From positions 33,087,773-33,151,772 of the forward strand of contig OZ037766.1 in assembly GCA_964035545.1 (NCBI GenBank): 64,000 nucleotides of DNA, written 5' to 3'. Below, piece by piece: positions 1 through 12,214 of this stretch. A model generated the notes under the pieces. That model saw only the letters and a list, made by a program, of their open reading frames with translations. It was not told the origin of the DNA and made no database searches. The number at the start of each line of letters is the position of its first letter. Positions within the stretch are counted from its first letter, which is position 1. This DNA comes from Bugula neritina (lineage: Eukaryota; Bryozoa; Gymnolaemata; Cheilostomatida; Bugulidae). Position numbers and translations under genes: made by a program.

Positions 1-397
1 TATATCCTATACCCTGTACCCTATATCCTGTATCCTATACCCTATACCCTATACCCTATATCCTGTACACTATACCCTATACCCTATATCCTGTACCCTA
101 TATCCTATACCCTATATCCTATATCCTATATTCTATACCCTATACCCTGTATCCTATACCCTATATCCTATACCCTATACCCTATATCCTTTACCCTATA
201 TCCTATATCCTATAACCTATACCCTATATCCTATACCCCATATCCTATACCCTATACCCTATATCCTATATCCTATACCCTATACCCTATATCCTATACC
301 CTATACCCTATATTCTATACCCTATACCCTATATCCTATATCCTATATCCTGTACTCTATATACCCTATACCCTATATCCTATACCCTATACCCTGT
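1..397. repeat. CCCTATA/TCCTATA satellite
   Basis: The first 397 bases are a degenerate array of 7-base units, mainly CCCTATA and TCCTATA, with some CCTGTA variants. The motif resembles the animal telomere repeat (CCCTAA) with an altered A/T step, but it is not that repeat and it is mixed with variants throughout. It continues to the window edge, so its full size is unknown. Confidence 0.9.
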
Positions 398-1160
398 ACA
401 TCATAAAGTGTTTTCCATTAGTTTATATATACAGTTTCAAGACTGTGGCTGTATAATGATTGATTGGTTCATTTAGTATAAAAAATTATCTAATTTATTA
501 AATCTTCTGAAAATTTAAAATATTAGCAGAATTAAAATTTGAAGATTTAAAATGTTTAATTGATGATTATAGCAACTTTCAATCATGAGACATGAAATTT
601 TTATCACTTTGATTATAGCTGAAGGCTTACATGCGGTATTATATATGAAAGTATAGTGCATTGGTTGATGGTCAAATGACTAACCAATCACCATTTTGCA
701 ACAACTGGTTGCATTTAAGCACAATTCTAATTGGCTAGTATAAGTTGAATAGGTGCCAAATACACTTTTTATTGGTTAATATGATTTGAAAAAGCAACAT
801 TTAAATTTTATTATTGGATATGGATGAGTGGAAAATTAATTGACTTTAAAATGTTTTAAAAAATTATGGTGGGACAAGTGTATTTCAATTTGAATTAGCA
901 ATTTTGAAATTTGGATTGAGATTTTCAGAGTGCCACTATATTACTCTGCTATGTATTCTGCTACCCACTTCGTCATCCAAATTATTTTTCTCATATGCCA
1001 CTGTTGTTTAAGCTGTTCATCATGTTCTTAAATGTATATTTAGGTGAGCCGCTAAACTTACTAGGTAAGGAGATAAATATTTCCATATCACACTGTCTGT
1101 GTTTTATTGTATACTCTTGTTTAGTGAAACAGCAAAGCATAACCATGCAATGTATTACGT
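398..1160. other. AT-rich stretch without a gene
   Basis: AT-rich single-copy sequence. I see no conserved exon, RNA gene or long inverted repeat. The open frames near 990-1190 on both strands are short and overlap each other, and show no codon bias or recognisable motif. Confidence 0.5.
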
Positions 1161-1161
1161 A

Positions 1162-1368
1162 TAGTAATATAAAGTATATTAGCTGATATATCATATATAT
1201 GTATATAGTAATATAAAGTATATTAGCTGATATATCATATATATGTATATAGTAATATAAAGTATATTAGCTGATATATTATATACGTATAGTAATGTAA
1301 AGTATATTAGCTGATATATATCATATATACGTATAGTAATATAAAGTATATTAGCTGATCTATCATAT
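1162..1368. repeat. 40-44 bp AT-rich tandem repeat
   Basis: About five tandem copies of a 40-44 base unit containing AGTATATTAGCTGATATATC. It ends where the NHL gene array begins, so it marks the left boundary of that array. It is not found between the other copies. Confidence 0.85.
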
Positions 1369-1377
1369 GTGGATAGT

Positions 1378-1503
1378 TAGCTACAGAGGTCATTGGCAGA
1401 GCTGTATCTAGCTACAGAGGTCATTGGCAGAGTTGTATCTAGCTACAGAGGTCATTGGCAGAGTTGTATCTAGCTACAGAGGTCATTGGCAGAGTTGTAT
1501 CTC
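1378..1503. repeat. 31-bp minisatellite at the gene A stop codon
   Basis: Four tandem copies of a 31-base unit containing CTACAGAGGTCATTGGCAGA. Read on the minus strand, the innermost unit encodes the last residues of gene A's exon 7 (RYNSANDLCS, then TAG); the remaining units are 3' UTR. Other copies have one to three units at the same place. Confidence 0.9.
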
Positions 1504-4500
1504 AGTGTTTTATCAGCACATGTAGAGAACAGTAGAAAGTGTATTCTCTCTCCTCTGGTATTTGGTCTAGCTTCAACAGTCCTGGAAAATATACACAGTA
1601 AATGCTTATATAGCAAACTATACTATATACTAACAGTGACAACTAAAATCTAATATTATACATTCTCGCAGAATTGTATTACTTTATTTTTTTAACTTAA
1701 TTGTGTATTTTACTATAAAATTATTAGCTGTTCAACAAAACTATAGAGAAAAACATTACCTGTGTAACTTCATAAATGGACACTTTAAGAAACAGGCAAC
1801 TCACCTATTTCTGGGTGCCTGAAACTTAACATTTGAGTATTCTGTCTCGTGACCAACCAGTCTCTCTCAGTTCATCTCTTAGTTTATCAGGAACTTCCTT
1901 AGTGGCTACAGAGAAGGTCTTGTCAGTTGGCCAATAGACTGTCAGTTCATTATTCTTACACGTATACCAAGTTTCTATCTCAGAAGACATGTTGCATTCT
2001 AAATAAAATACAAAAATATTCTATTTTAAATGCTGATGACATTATTTTTGTTTCTTTACAAATAATAATACAACAACAATAAAGTTACCATGAGCACAGA
2101 TTGTTTGAAGGTGTCTCTTTTGCTGAGATATGGAAGGTATCAGGAACTCTCTGTTGTATGCATTCTTCACAAGCTGACAAAAAACATCATATCTACTCAC
2201 AAACATCAGTCTCCTTACTATCGGTGACTCTGTATGTAAATATAAATAAAACACAGGATATAATGTGATCTTTGTTTATAATGCAAATAGGAAGTATTTT
2301 ACTTTAATTTGAATGACCATGCATGACCATATACAGCATAATCAAAATCCCAAGTATATAACAGCATGAACTTATATAGTTAAAACTAATAATATGCTAA
2401 TAAATATATTAACATTGTACCACATGATTACTCAATTCTTCATCTTAGCAGAAGTTCTATAATGATGACCTTTATTTGGGTTTTTCTCAGATATGTTTGT
2501 TGAATTGACCAAATAGGTAAAGTAAATTAAGCTATAAAGTTGAGGAAAATACATTTTCATTTAAGTTTATTAAAATCATGACTTACTCAAAACATTGATG
2601 TCGTAGACAGAACACTGTATAAAGAACTTGTGACTTCCTTCAGAAAGATATGCTGTGGAGGAACATCCTGGTAAAGTGTAGTTAGTCTTACTCTGTCCTG
2701 GATCCAAGTATACGGTCACATTATGTGGCCCGCAGATACCCGAACCTGTATGTTGAAAATAATTTCCTGACTATAGTTCTAATGTGACATAATTTGCAAA
2801 CATTTAGATGTAGCTGTGATTGATTATAAAATGATTTAGTATGTATTCTATTTATAAGTATATGTATTCTATGTATATGTATTCTATGTATACGTATTCT
2901 ATATATGTATATTTAGTCTATGTATATGTCTTCTATATTCTCACCACTCAACTTGTAGATACCTTTACTCCCCATACCAACATACACATCCTCTCCTACT
3001 TTCAGTATAGACACTGGATTGTCTGGTAATTGAGAGCTGATTGTACAGGAAGTCTCTTCATCAAAACACACAGGACCTACTTGTTTACTATTCAAATCTA
3101 ATAGTCTGAGTACCTTATTATGATAATCAGCAACAAGATACATGTTGTACCCAACTCTTGTTATTCCTGAAGGATAATAAAACCTCGATGTATTGAAACT
3201 TCCATCAATATAACCATGAGATAATGAACCTGCTAGTTTAATGTTTATAACAGATCCATCGTCACCCCAACTGACCTGAGATATATAATTAGTATTAATC
3301 ACTAGTAACTTGTTGTCAGCCCAAACTACATACTTAGGCTGTCTGAAACCTGAGTTAATAACAGTACTCAGTTCTCCTGTATGAAGGTCTACAGATCTCA
3401 GTGCATGGTTATTGTTATCAGTAACTAACAACCTGTCTGGGCTTCTAACATCTATCTCAATACCATGAGGGTAATACAGTCTACCAGTACCTACTCCACC
3501 CTCAACATACCCTCTACTACCACATGTCCCTGCTAAGGTACGTAAGCTGTTATCTACTCTGTTTAACATCTTAATACAATGCTGGGAAGAACCTGCTACA
3601 GCTACATGAGTTTTATTCACTTGTTTAAACCCTGCAATATAACTTGACAGAATAGTTGCTAGAGTTGTAGGAGTTGTCCCATCTGTAGTTAGAAGGTATT
3701 TCCAGGTACTAAACATGATACTCCCATCATCTCTGTACAGGTCCAGCTCCATGTGGAGAATGATCTTATCTGTGTTAAGGAATAGTTCTGGTTTGTTGAA
3801 TGAAACACTAAAAGTAAGTTAAACTGGTTCAACCATTTCTGAGTAGGAATGTTTTATTTTTGACTAAAATTTATTCAAACAAAATATAATATAAAGTGTT
3901 GTTATTCAAGATCACTCAATACCCTAATTTGCACTAAATGTGTGTATCAAGTGTGTCAATTAGTCTGATTATTATCTTAGTGTTTTATAAAAGAATTACG
4001 ACCTTCTTTGTCTAACTTAAACTTTATGCTTTGCTTCATTTCCAGCCAAAAATGTTATAACATCCAAAAATATATATAAATTTACTTCTATTTAAATTTA
4101 TACTATCTAAATTGCTTTGCTTATAGTGCATGTTTATAAATTTAAGCATTTAAAAATGTGTTACATTAAAACTGTAATCATACGCAGTAAATTTAAGTCA
4201 ATAAACTTGGGCTCAGGAGTTGACTGTAGAAGAAACAGGGATGGAAGGGAAAGAGATGGGGGGGGGGGAGATAGAGGTTAACAAAGTTGAAAAATCACAG
4301 AGCAAACAAAAGGTGACTTTACCTTGAGGTCTGACAATCCATCAGTTTGAGTAGTGCTACTAGAATCTACAATATAAAGTGATGTGATCTGATCACAAAT
4401 AAATGTCTGCTTCACTTTTGTACACAGCAAGATACTGCAGGGAGCAATTACTCCACTGCTTTCTCAATAAAATATTTCATTATATTGTGTAACAATTATT

Positions 4501-5753
4501 TCTTCTAAATCTAATAACAGACACTTATAGTAGCCATAACAGGTGTATAATTATGTGATGTAATAATTAGTTATAATAATTAGTTATAATAATTAGTCAT
4601 ATATACTATAAATAAATACTTACAATCAATCCAGAGTAAGATGCCATTCTCATCTTCTGTTACTCTGTAGTCAACAAATATAAGATCCGTTTTACTTACT
4701 TCTGTGTGAAGCAGTTGGAGTTATATAAATCAGTATAAAATATCACTGACCCTTAGGGGAAAGGCAAGCTACTAGTACAGTGTGAGTACTAAGTTCAACT
4801 GCCACTTCTTATATATGAGATCCAAATCAGAACCACATGCAATAGTATCTATTATAGCTGACCAAGTATATCTGTTTTCCTGTGCATTTACAAATACTTA
4901 TATTCAATATTCAACAGGAATTGCCCTGCAAAATTCTTCAATAGCTTTTCCAACTAGAAAGAAATGTTATTAATACACAAAATTCCCATCTTTACTAATC
5001 TCATCACACAATGGTTATCCAACTCACAAGATATGTGGGGTAAACAAGGCACATGCAAGTATGTCTTTTAGCAGCTGCTGTTATTGTACGTGAGAGGTTT
5101 GTTGAGCTGTGAGGGGCAGACAACTTTAAATTAGAAATCTCACTTTAGAAATAATGTGTTTATTACTGGATTATATTATTTGTGTGTTGAACAACTGCAA
5201 CAGAAGTACCAAAAGTAACAATAATATTTCTGTATCATTTATTATGAAACTACATAATACAATGTAAACTACACAGTATATTGTATAGTGTGTATACATA
5301 TTATTATATAATACAATGTAAACTACACAGTATATTGTATAGTGTGTATACATATTATTATATAATACAATGTGAACTACATAGTATATTGTATAGTGTG
5401 TATACATATTACTATATAACACAGTGTAAACTACACAGTATATTGTATAGTGTGTATACATATTATTATATAACACAATGTAAACTACACAGTATATTGT
5501 ATAGTGTGTATATATTATTATATAATACAGTGTAAACTACACAGTATATTGTATAGTGTGTATACATATTATTATATAACGTAGTGTAAACTACACAGTA
5601 TATTGTATAGTGTATATACATAGTTTATTCATAAATTTAATATAAAGAATATATACTATAGGCTACTATATATAATATTTTAATATAGTATGAATAATAT
5701 CTCATGGTATGTATTCAGATACTCACAATAAAGTACAAATACTGTCCCATCAT
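1470..5753 (-). CDS. Secreted NHL beta-propeller protein, copy A (C-terminal frameshift)
   Basis: Seven-exon gene. Coding exons on the minus strand: 5727-5753 (exon 1b, MMGQYLYFI) or alternatively 4624-4653 (exon 1a, MRMASYSGLI); then 4323-4366, 2945-3807, 2587-2745, 2089-2229, 1805-1998 and 1470-1581. All junctions have GT-AG sites and matching phase. Exons 1-2 encode a hydrophobic signal peptide (core ILVALLKLMDC). Exon 3 encodes about 287 residues of NHL-type propeller, with motifs such as GYVEGG, PHGIEID and LLVTDNNNHALRSVD. Exons 4-7 encode an unrecognised region with spaced cysteines. Exon 6 lacks two bases of a GA run found in copies B, D, E and F, so the frame ends at TAA 1826-1828 after about 468 residues and exon 7 is not read. 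The exon structure is well supported by six copies; the ligand is unknown. Confidence 0.8.
4624..4653 (-). other. Alternative first exon 1a of copy A
   Basis: Minus-strand ATG followed by ten codons (MRMASYSGLI) and a GTAAGT donor in phase 0. This joins cleanly to exon 2 and makes a signal peptide. It is related to exon 1b, 1.1 kb further upstream: both have an AACAGAAG-type leader, a similar-length coding part and a donor at the same phase. Only copies A and F retain it. Either exon can start the protein, which suggests two promoters. Confidence 0.65.
5252..5626. repeat. 54-bp minisatellite, copy A
   Basis: About 6.5 copies of a 54-base unit containing TATACATATTATTATATAAC and AAACTACACAGTATATTG. 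It lies between the two first exons. Because 54 is a multiple of three, long repetitive open frames arise on both strands; I treat them as artefacts. Confidence 0.9.
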
Positions 5754-6002
5754 CTCCTTCTGTTATTATGTAATACTGTTTTTATTCCTGCTACTCTTAC
5801 TCAATATACTGAAATAAAGTTTATACTTCCTATATACTTCTCATATGTGTGATATGTTTATATAGAAACCAGTCACATGACAATTGATCAACTCAATACA
5901 TGATAAACAGAGCAGATATTTACAGAACCAGAGATATTAGGAGCAGGAAACAGAGTCCTGGATACAAATGTGTTTTAGTTGGGTGTCTGACATGCTGTCT
6001 GG

Positions 6003-6090
6003 CGGTATGTCAGCATGTTAGTATGTTAGTATGTTAGTATGTTAGTATGTCAGTATGTCAGTATGTCAGCATGTCAGCATGTTAGTATCT
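6003..6090. repeat. 8-bp microsatellite upstream of gene A
   Basis: About ten copies of GTTAGTAT/GTCAGTAT, roughly 250-340 bases upstream of the exon 1b ATG. The same repeat sits at the equivalent position in copies B-E with different lengths. Confidence 0.85.
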
Positions 6091-8023
6091 TGTGTGTTTA
6101 TCATATTGTGACTTTTAAAGTAAGATTTGCAAGCAAATATTTATATAATTTTAAACTTATATATTTATTTTATATAATCAGAAGCTGACCAAAGGTTTGC
6201 TGACAGTAAACCTAGACCTGAGAAGACATGGACTAAGCTACAACATCTGGTACTGAGTATGTTATGTAGAAAGTAGGGAAGGAATTTGTGTTGTGATTGA
6301 ATTACGTACGCTGATTGAAGACAGACTCTGTGTCAGATTTCTAGTTATGGTGAAACACATCACCTGATAATAAACTTATGTTGACCTTGACATGTGAAAG
6401 ATAGAGTATAGAGGACTTACTCATATAATATAATCTGTATTCAGGAGGCATATAATTTATCTAGTAGTGAATTTAGTGCAGATGTACTGGCATATATAAC
6501 ATACAGTGTATAGTATACATCCACAGAATATTAACTATTGTAACAATGTTAAAATGCAGAGATGTAACTTGTTAATATTATCCCCAGGAATGATTGTTGA
6601 TAACTTAATTAAATCAGAGCACCTGGATTATCACTGTATTTATACATGTTTAGTTTATTAAGGTAAAGGTGTCAAATATTTATTCAATCATGTGCAGGTA
6701 TAAATAATTTGATTCAATTTGACTCCAAAATGTTCCAATAATTATCAGAATTTATCACAGCTGAGACTTGTTAGACTACCATGTTGCAATAACTTGGTAA
6801 ATAAATATACTGTGTATGACAGCTACAATATGTTATTCAATGTTCTTTAGCTATTAGTTCCTATATATAGTCATTTATGTATACAAGATGGCTGTGTGTA
6901 TATTATATGATGTAATGTATACAACATGGCTGTGTGTATATTATATGATGTAATGTAATTTGATGTGAGAATAAAGTTTCTGATAGATCAAAGGATAAGA
7001 TAAATATTTTCTACTTTATCAGAAATATCCCCGTTTTAAACAGGATTCATGTCATGTGACAGACAGAGCTTGTGTTCTATCATCTTATTAAAGACAGGCA
7101 TAGCCTGTGTTCTATCATCTTATTAAAGAAAAATACAATAGCAGCTGTAGGCATCATTTCTATGTCATTAGAACACAGTTTATATCTGTGACTCCCAAAT
7201 GTTTATAGTGCAATGTTTTTATGTATAAACTTTAATACTGCTTGTTTATTTTATTGAAAACTCAAATTTCAACTCTTAAATATTTAACAGAAAGATGTCA
7301 TGCCAGATGCTTCTCTGTTTACTGCAGTGTCACTCAAAACAGTTTGATTTCCAGCCCCCCTCCCCCTTTACTACTACAAAGTATATCAATATTATGTAAC
7401 TCTACTATCTGTAATTGCCTGTGGATGTAGTATATTTAATTCAGTTTTAGTTTGTTAGAAAGTAATACTTTCTTAAACTAATCAGATATTGATATTTTAT
7501 AACTAGTCAGTATCATTAAGATATAAACTGAAACAAAGAAGTAGTTCAACAGGAAACTAGTGGAGTATTTTTAACACTGACATTCAGCAAAGGCAATTTA
7601 TTCATGATGGTAGTATCATGGGTATACAAACCAATGTTATTCTTTGACTCTTTATTGATTATCATATCAAAAACAAGTTCTGTGAAAAGCTACTATAGTA
7701 TTATACTAAGTCATAATATTCTAATTATATAGTAAACAATACAATATTTTTACAATAGTATAATTTGTTGTTAAAGCTAATTAAGTATGAAAACAAGCCT
7801 TCAATTTGAGTTATTTACATCGTCTACTTTCTCACATGCAGAGTAACTCACTTGAAATATTTACCGAGAATTGCAAAAAAAAGGAAAATAAGGTGAGTTT
7901 GATCTCGTTAAGGTATGCATTGTAATTTTGTTAGTATACATGCAGCTGCTAAAATGAACTCATACAATAGTAAAATATTTGGCAGAAAGCTTAGGGCTAT
8001 TTATTAAATGATTTAGTTTGTTT

Positions 8024-8029
8024 TTTATT
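8024..8029 (-). terminator. Candidate poly(A) signal for copy B
   Basis: AATAAA on the minus strand about 118 bases past the copy B stop codon. Equivalent A-rich sequence lies at the same place in the other internal copies. No transcript end is available to confirm use. Confidence 0.4.
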
Positions 8030-8146
8030 TTAATCTTTTGCTGAATATATGTCAGCCATGTTAAACTGATGTCTCCAGTGAAAGTTAGTGACAGAGGTCA
8101 TTGGCAGAGTTGTATCTAGCTAAGGAGGTCATTGGCAGAGTTGTAT

Positions 8147-11100
8147 CTAGCTACAGAGGTCATTGGCAGAGTTGTATCTCAGTGTTTTATCAGCACATGT
8201 AGAGAACAGTAGAAAGCGTATTCTCTCTCCTCTGGTATTTGGTCTAGCTTCAACAGTCCTGGAAAATGTACACAGTAAAGGCTATAGCAAGCTGTACTAT
8301 ATATAGAAACAGTGACAACTCAAATCTAATACTTACATTCTTGCAGAATTTTATTACCTTATTTTTGTAACTTGATTGTGTATTTTATTATAAAATTATT
8401 AGCTGTTCAACAAAACTATAGAGAAAAACATTACCTGTGTAACTTCATAAAAGGAGACTTTAGGAAACAGGCAACTCACCTATTTCTGGGTGCCTGAAAC
8501 TTAACATTTGAGTATTCTGTCTCGTGACCAACCAGTCTCTCTCTCAGTTCATCTCTTAGTTTATCAGGAACTTCCTTAGTGACTACAGAGAAGGTCTTGT
8601 CAGTTGGCCAATAGACTGTCAGCTCATTATTCTTACACCTATACCAAGTTTCTATCTCAGCAGACATGTTGCAGTCTATAAACAAAATACAAAGATATTC
8701 TATTTTAAATGCTGATGACATTATTTTTGTTTATTTACAAACAATAATACAACAACAATAAATCTACCATGAGCACAGATTGTTTGAAGGTGACTCTTTT
8801 GCTGAGATATGGAAGGTATCAGGAACTCTCTGTTAAATGCATTCTTTACAAGCTGACAAGAAACATCATATCTACTCACAAACATCAGTCTCCTTACTAT
8901 CGGCGACTCTGTATGTAAATATAAATAAACATTGGATATAATGTGATCTTTGTTTATAACACAAATAGGAAGTATTCTACTCTACTTTGAATGACAATGC
9001 ATGACCATATACAGCATAATCAAAATCCCAAGTATATAACAGCATGAACTTGTATAATTAAAACTTATAATATGCTAATAAATGTATTAACATTGTACCA
9101 CATGATTACTCAATTCTTCATCTTAGCAGAAGTTCTATTATGCTGACCTTTATTTGGTTTCTCCTCAAATATATTTGTTGAATTGACCAAATAGGTAAAG
9201 TAAATTAAGCTATATAAAGTTGAGGAAAATACATTTTCATTTAAGTTTATTAAAATTAAAAAGTCATGACATACTCAAAACATTGATGTTGTAGACAGAA
9301 CACTGTATAAAGAACTTGTAACTTCCTTCAGAAAGATATGCTGTGGCATAGGAACATCCTGGTAAGGCGTATGTGGTTGTACTCTGTCCTGGATCCAAGT
9401 ATACAGTCACATTATGTGGCCCACAGATATCTAAACCTGTTTGTTGAAAATAATTTCCTGACTATAATAAACTTACTTAGAAGTTGACATAGATAATATT
9501 CATAAATTGGTCTTTGGATAAACTTAGTTAGCAGATACAGTGTGTTCTCATGCAAATATTTACAATACAGTAGCTAAGTTCTAATGTGACATAATTTACA
9601 GACATTTAGATGTAGCTGTGATTGATTTTGAAATGATTATTAGTATGTATTCTATGTATACGTATTCTATGTATATGTTTTCTATGTACTTACCACTCAA
9701 CTTGTAGATACCTTTACTCCACATACCAACATACACATCCTCTCCTACTTTCAGTAGAGACACTGGATTGTCTGGTAATTGAAAGCTGATTGTACAGGAA
9801 GTCTCTTCATCAAAACACACAGGACCTACTTGTTTAATATTCAAATCTAACAGTCTGAGTACCTTATTATGATCAGCAACAAGATACATGTTGTACCCAA
9901 CTCTTGTTATTCCTCTAGGCCAGAAAAACCTGGATGTATTGAAACTTCCATCAACATAACCAGGAGATACTGAACCTGCTAGTTTAATGTTTGTAACAGA
10001 TCCATCGGCACCCCAACTGACCTGGGATATGTAATGGCTATTACTCACTAGTAACTTGTTGTCAGCCCAAACTATATTCCTAGGATATCTGAAACCTGAG
10101 TTAATAACAGTACTCAGTTCTCCTGTGTGAAGGTCTACAGATCTCAATGCATGATTAAATTCATCAGTAACTAACAACCTGTCTGGGTTTCTAACATCTA
10201 TCTCAATACTATCAGGTTTATTTAGTCTACCGGTACCTACTCCACCCTCAACATACCCTGTACTACCACATGTCCCTGCTAAAGTACGTAAGCTGTTATC
10301 TACTCTGTTTAACATTTTAATACAATGCTGGGAATAATATACTACAGCTACATGAGTTTTATTCACTTGTTTGAACCCTGCAAAAAAAATTGACTGAATA
10401 GTTGCTAGAGTTGTAGGAGTTGTCCCATTTGTAGTTTGAAGGTATTTCCAGGTTCTAAACATAATACTCCCATCATCTCTGTACAGGTCCAACTCCATGT
10501 GGTAAATAGGCTTTTCAGTGTTAAGGAATAGTTCTGGTTTGTTGAATGAAACACTGAAAGTAATTTAAACTGGTTAAACCATTACTGAGTGGGAAATTTA
10601 ATTTTTGACTAAAATTCATTCAAACAAAATATAATATACTGTATTGTTTATTCAAGATCACTTTATACCTTAATTTGCAATAAATGTATTTTCTGCCATA
10701 TATTCTACTCATTACGTTATAGAAGATTATTCTCTTAGTGTTTTATAAAAGAATTACGGCCTTCTTCATTTAATTATGTTTTATGCTTTATGCTTCATTT
10801 TCAGCCAAAAATGTTTTAGAATCCAAACTGGCAAAAATATAAATAAATTTGCTTATTCTATAAAAAATTTATAATCTCTAAATTGCTTTGCTTATAGTGC
10901 ATGTTTATAAATTTAAGCGCTTAAAAGTGTGTTACATTAAAACTGTAATCAACTGTAGATCAACTGAAAATTTAAGTCAATAAACTTGGGGTCAGAGGTC
11001 GATTGTAGAATAACAGGGGTGGAAGGGAAGGAGATGGGTGGAGGGAGATGGAGTTTGACAAAGTTGAGTAATCACAGAGCAAACAAAAAGTGACTTTACC

Positions 11101-11875
11101 TTGAGGTGTGACAATCCATCAGTTTAAAGAGTGCTACTAGAATCTACAATATAAAGTGATGTCATCTGATCCCAAATAAATGTTTACTTCACTTTTGTAC
11201 ACAGCAAGATACAGGAAGTAAGGACTCCACTGCTTTCTCAACAAAATATTTCATTATATTGTGTAACAATTATTTCTTCTAAATCTAATAACAGACACTT
11301 ATAGTAGTCATAACATGTATAATTATGTGATGTAATAATTAGTTATAATAATCAGTTATATATACTATAAATAAATACTTACAATCAATCTAACGCTCTT
11401 TTATAATAATATAGTGTGTATATATATTATTACCTATATAACACAGTGTAAACTACACAGTATATTGTATAGTGTGTATATATATTATTATATGACACAA
11501 TGTGAACTACATAGTATATTGTATAGTGTGTATACATATTATTATATAATACAGTGTAAACTACATAGTATATTGTATAGTGTGTATACATATTATTATA
11601 TAACACAATGTAAACTACATAGTATATTGTATAGTGTGTATACATATTATTATATAACACAATGTAAACTACATAGTATATTGTATAGTGTGTATACATA
11701 GTTTATTCATAAATTTAATATAAAGAATATATACTATAGGCTACTATATATAATATCTTAATAGAATCTAAAATACTGATAGGTATAAATTACCTTCTAC
11801 CTAAATATAGTATGAATAATATCTCATGGTATGTATTCAGATACTCACAATAATGTACAAATACTGTCCCATCAT
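8147..11875 (-). CDS. Secreted NHL beta-propeller protein, copy B
   Basis: Complete seven-exon model on the minus strand: 11849-11875 (MMGQYLYII), 11100-11143, 9694-10553, 9275-9436, 8768-8908, 8480-8675 and 8147-8258. Phases agree throughout and give about 513 residues. The full-length C-terminus is open: exon 6 reads RERLVGHETEYSNVKFQAP and joins exon 7 (TVEARPNTRGERIHFLL), ending NDLCS. Exon 3 is the NHL propeller. Segments that differ from the other copies include IFFAG, VYYS, RLNKPDS, DEFN, FFWPRG and MWSK. Exon 4 is one codon longer than in A. It should be secreted because of its signal peptide; partner and function are unknown. Confidence 0.82.
11413..11700. repeat. 54-bp minisatellite, copy B
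   Basis: About 5.5 copies of the 54-base unit in intron 1, directly upstream of the deletion junction that removed exon 1a. Confidence 0.9.
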
Positions 11876-12125
11876 CTCCTTCTGTTATTATGTAATACTA
11901 TTGTTATTCCTGCTACTCTTACTCAATATACTGAAATAAAGTTTATACTTCTTATATATACTTCTCATATGTGTGATATGTTTATATAGAAACCAGTCAC
12001 ATGACAATTGATAAACTCAAGACATGATAAACAGAGCAGATATTTACAGAAACAGATATTAGGAGCAGGAAACAGAGTCCTGGATACAAATGTGTTTTAG
12101 TTGGGTGTCTGACATGCTGTCTGGC

Positions 12126-12214
12126 AGTGTGTTAGTATGTCAGCATGTTAGTATGTTAGTATGTTAGTATGTTAGTATGTCAGTATGTCAGTATGTCAGC
12201 ATGTCAGCATGTTA
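12126..12214. repeat. 8-bp microsatellite upstream of gene B
   Basis: About eleven units of GTTAGTAT/GTCAGTAT at the same upstream position as in copy A. Confidence 0.85.

Larger units (their letters stand above)
1375..8095. repeat. Tandem segmental duplication, copy A
   Basis: First of six head-to-tail units, about 6.7 kb. It holds one minus-strand NHL gene plus about 2.3 kb of upstream spacer (5755-8095). The spacer has an 8-base microsatellite, a doubled 38-base motif near 6881-6957 and AT-rich sequence that is strongly conserved in the other copies. Unlike copies B-E it keeps about 640 bases with an extra first exon (4620-5260), shared only with copy F. Confidence 0.85.

Noticed and set aside
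2913-3752. NHL protein as a single-exon gene starting at MELDLYRDDG
   Set aside because: The frame is open upstream to a conserved acceptor (TTTTAG or TTTCAG) in all six copies, and upstream exons supply a signal peptide in phase; the Met is internal.
5171-5535. Long repetitive open frames on both strands of the 54-bp repeats (also in copies B-F)
   Set aside because: They result from a repeat unit that is a multiple of three and lacks stops; they have no start context, splice continuity or resemblance to proteins.
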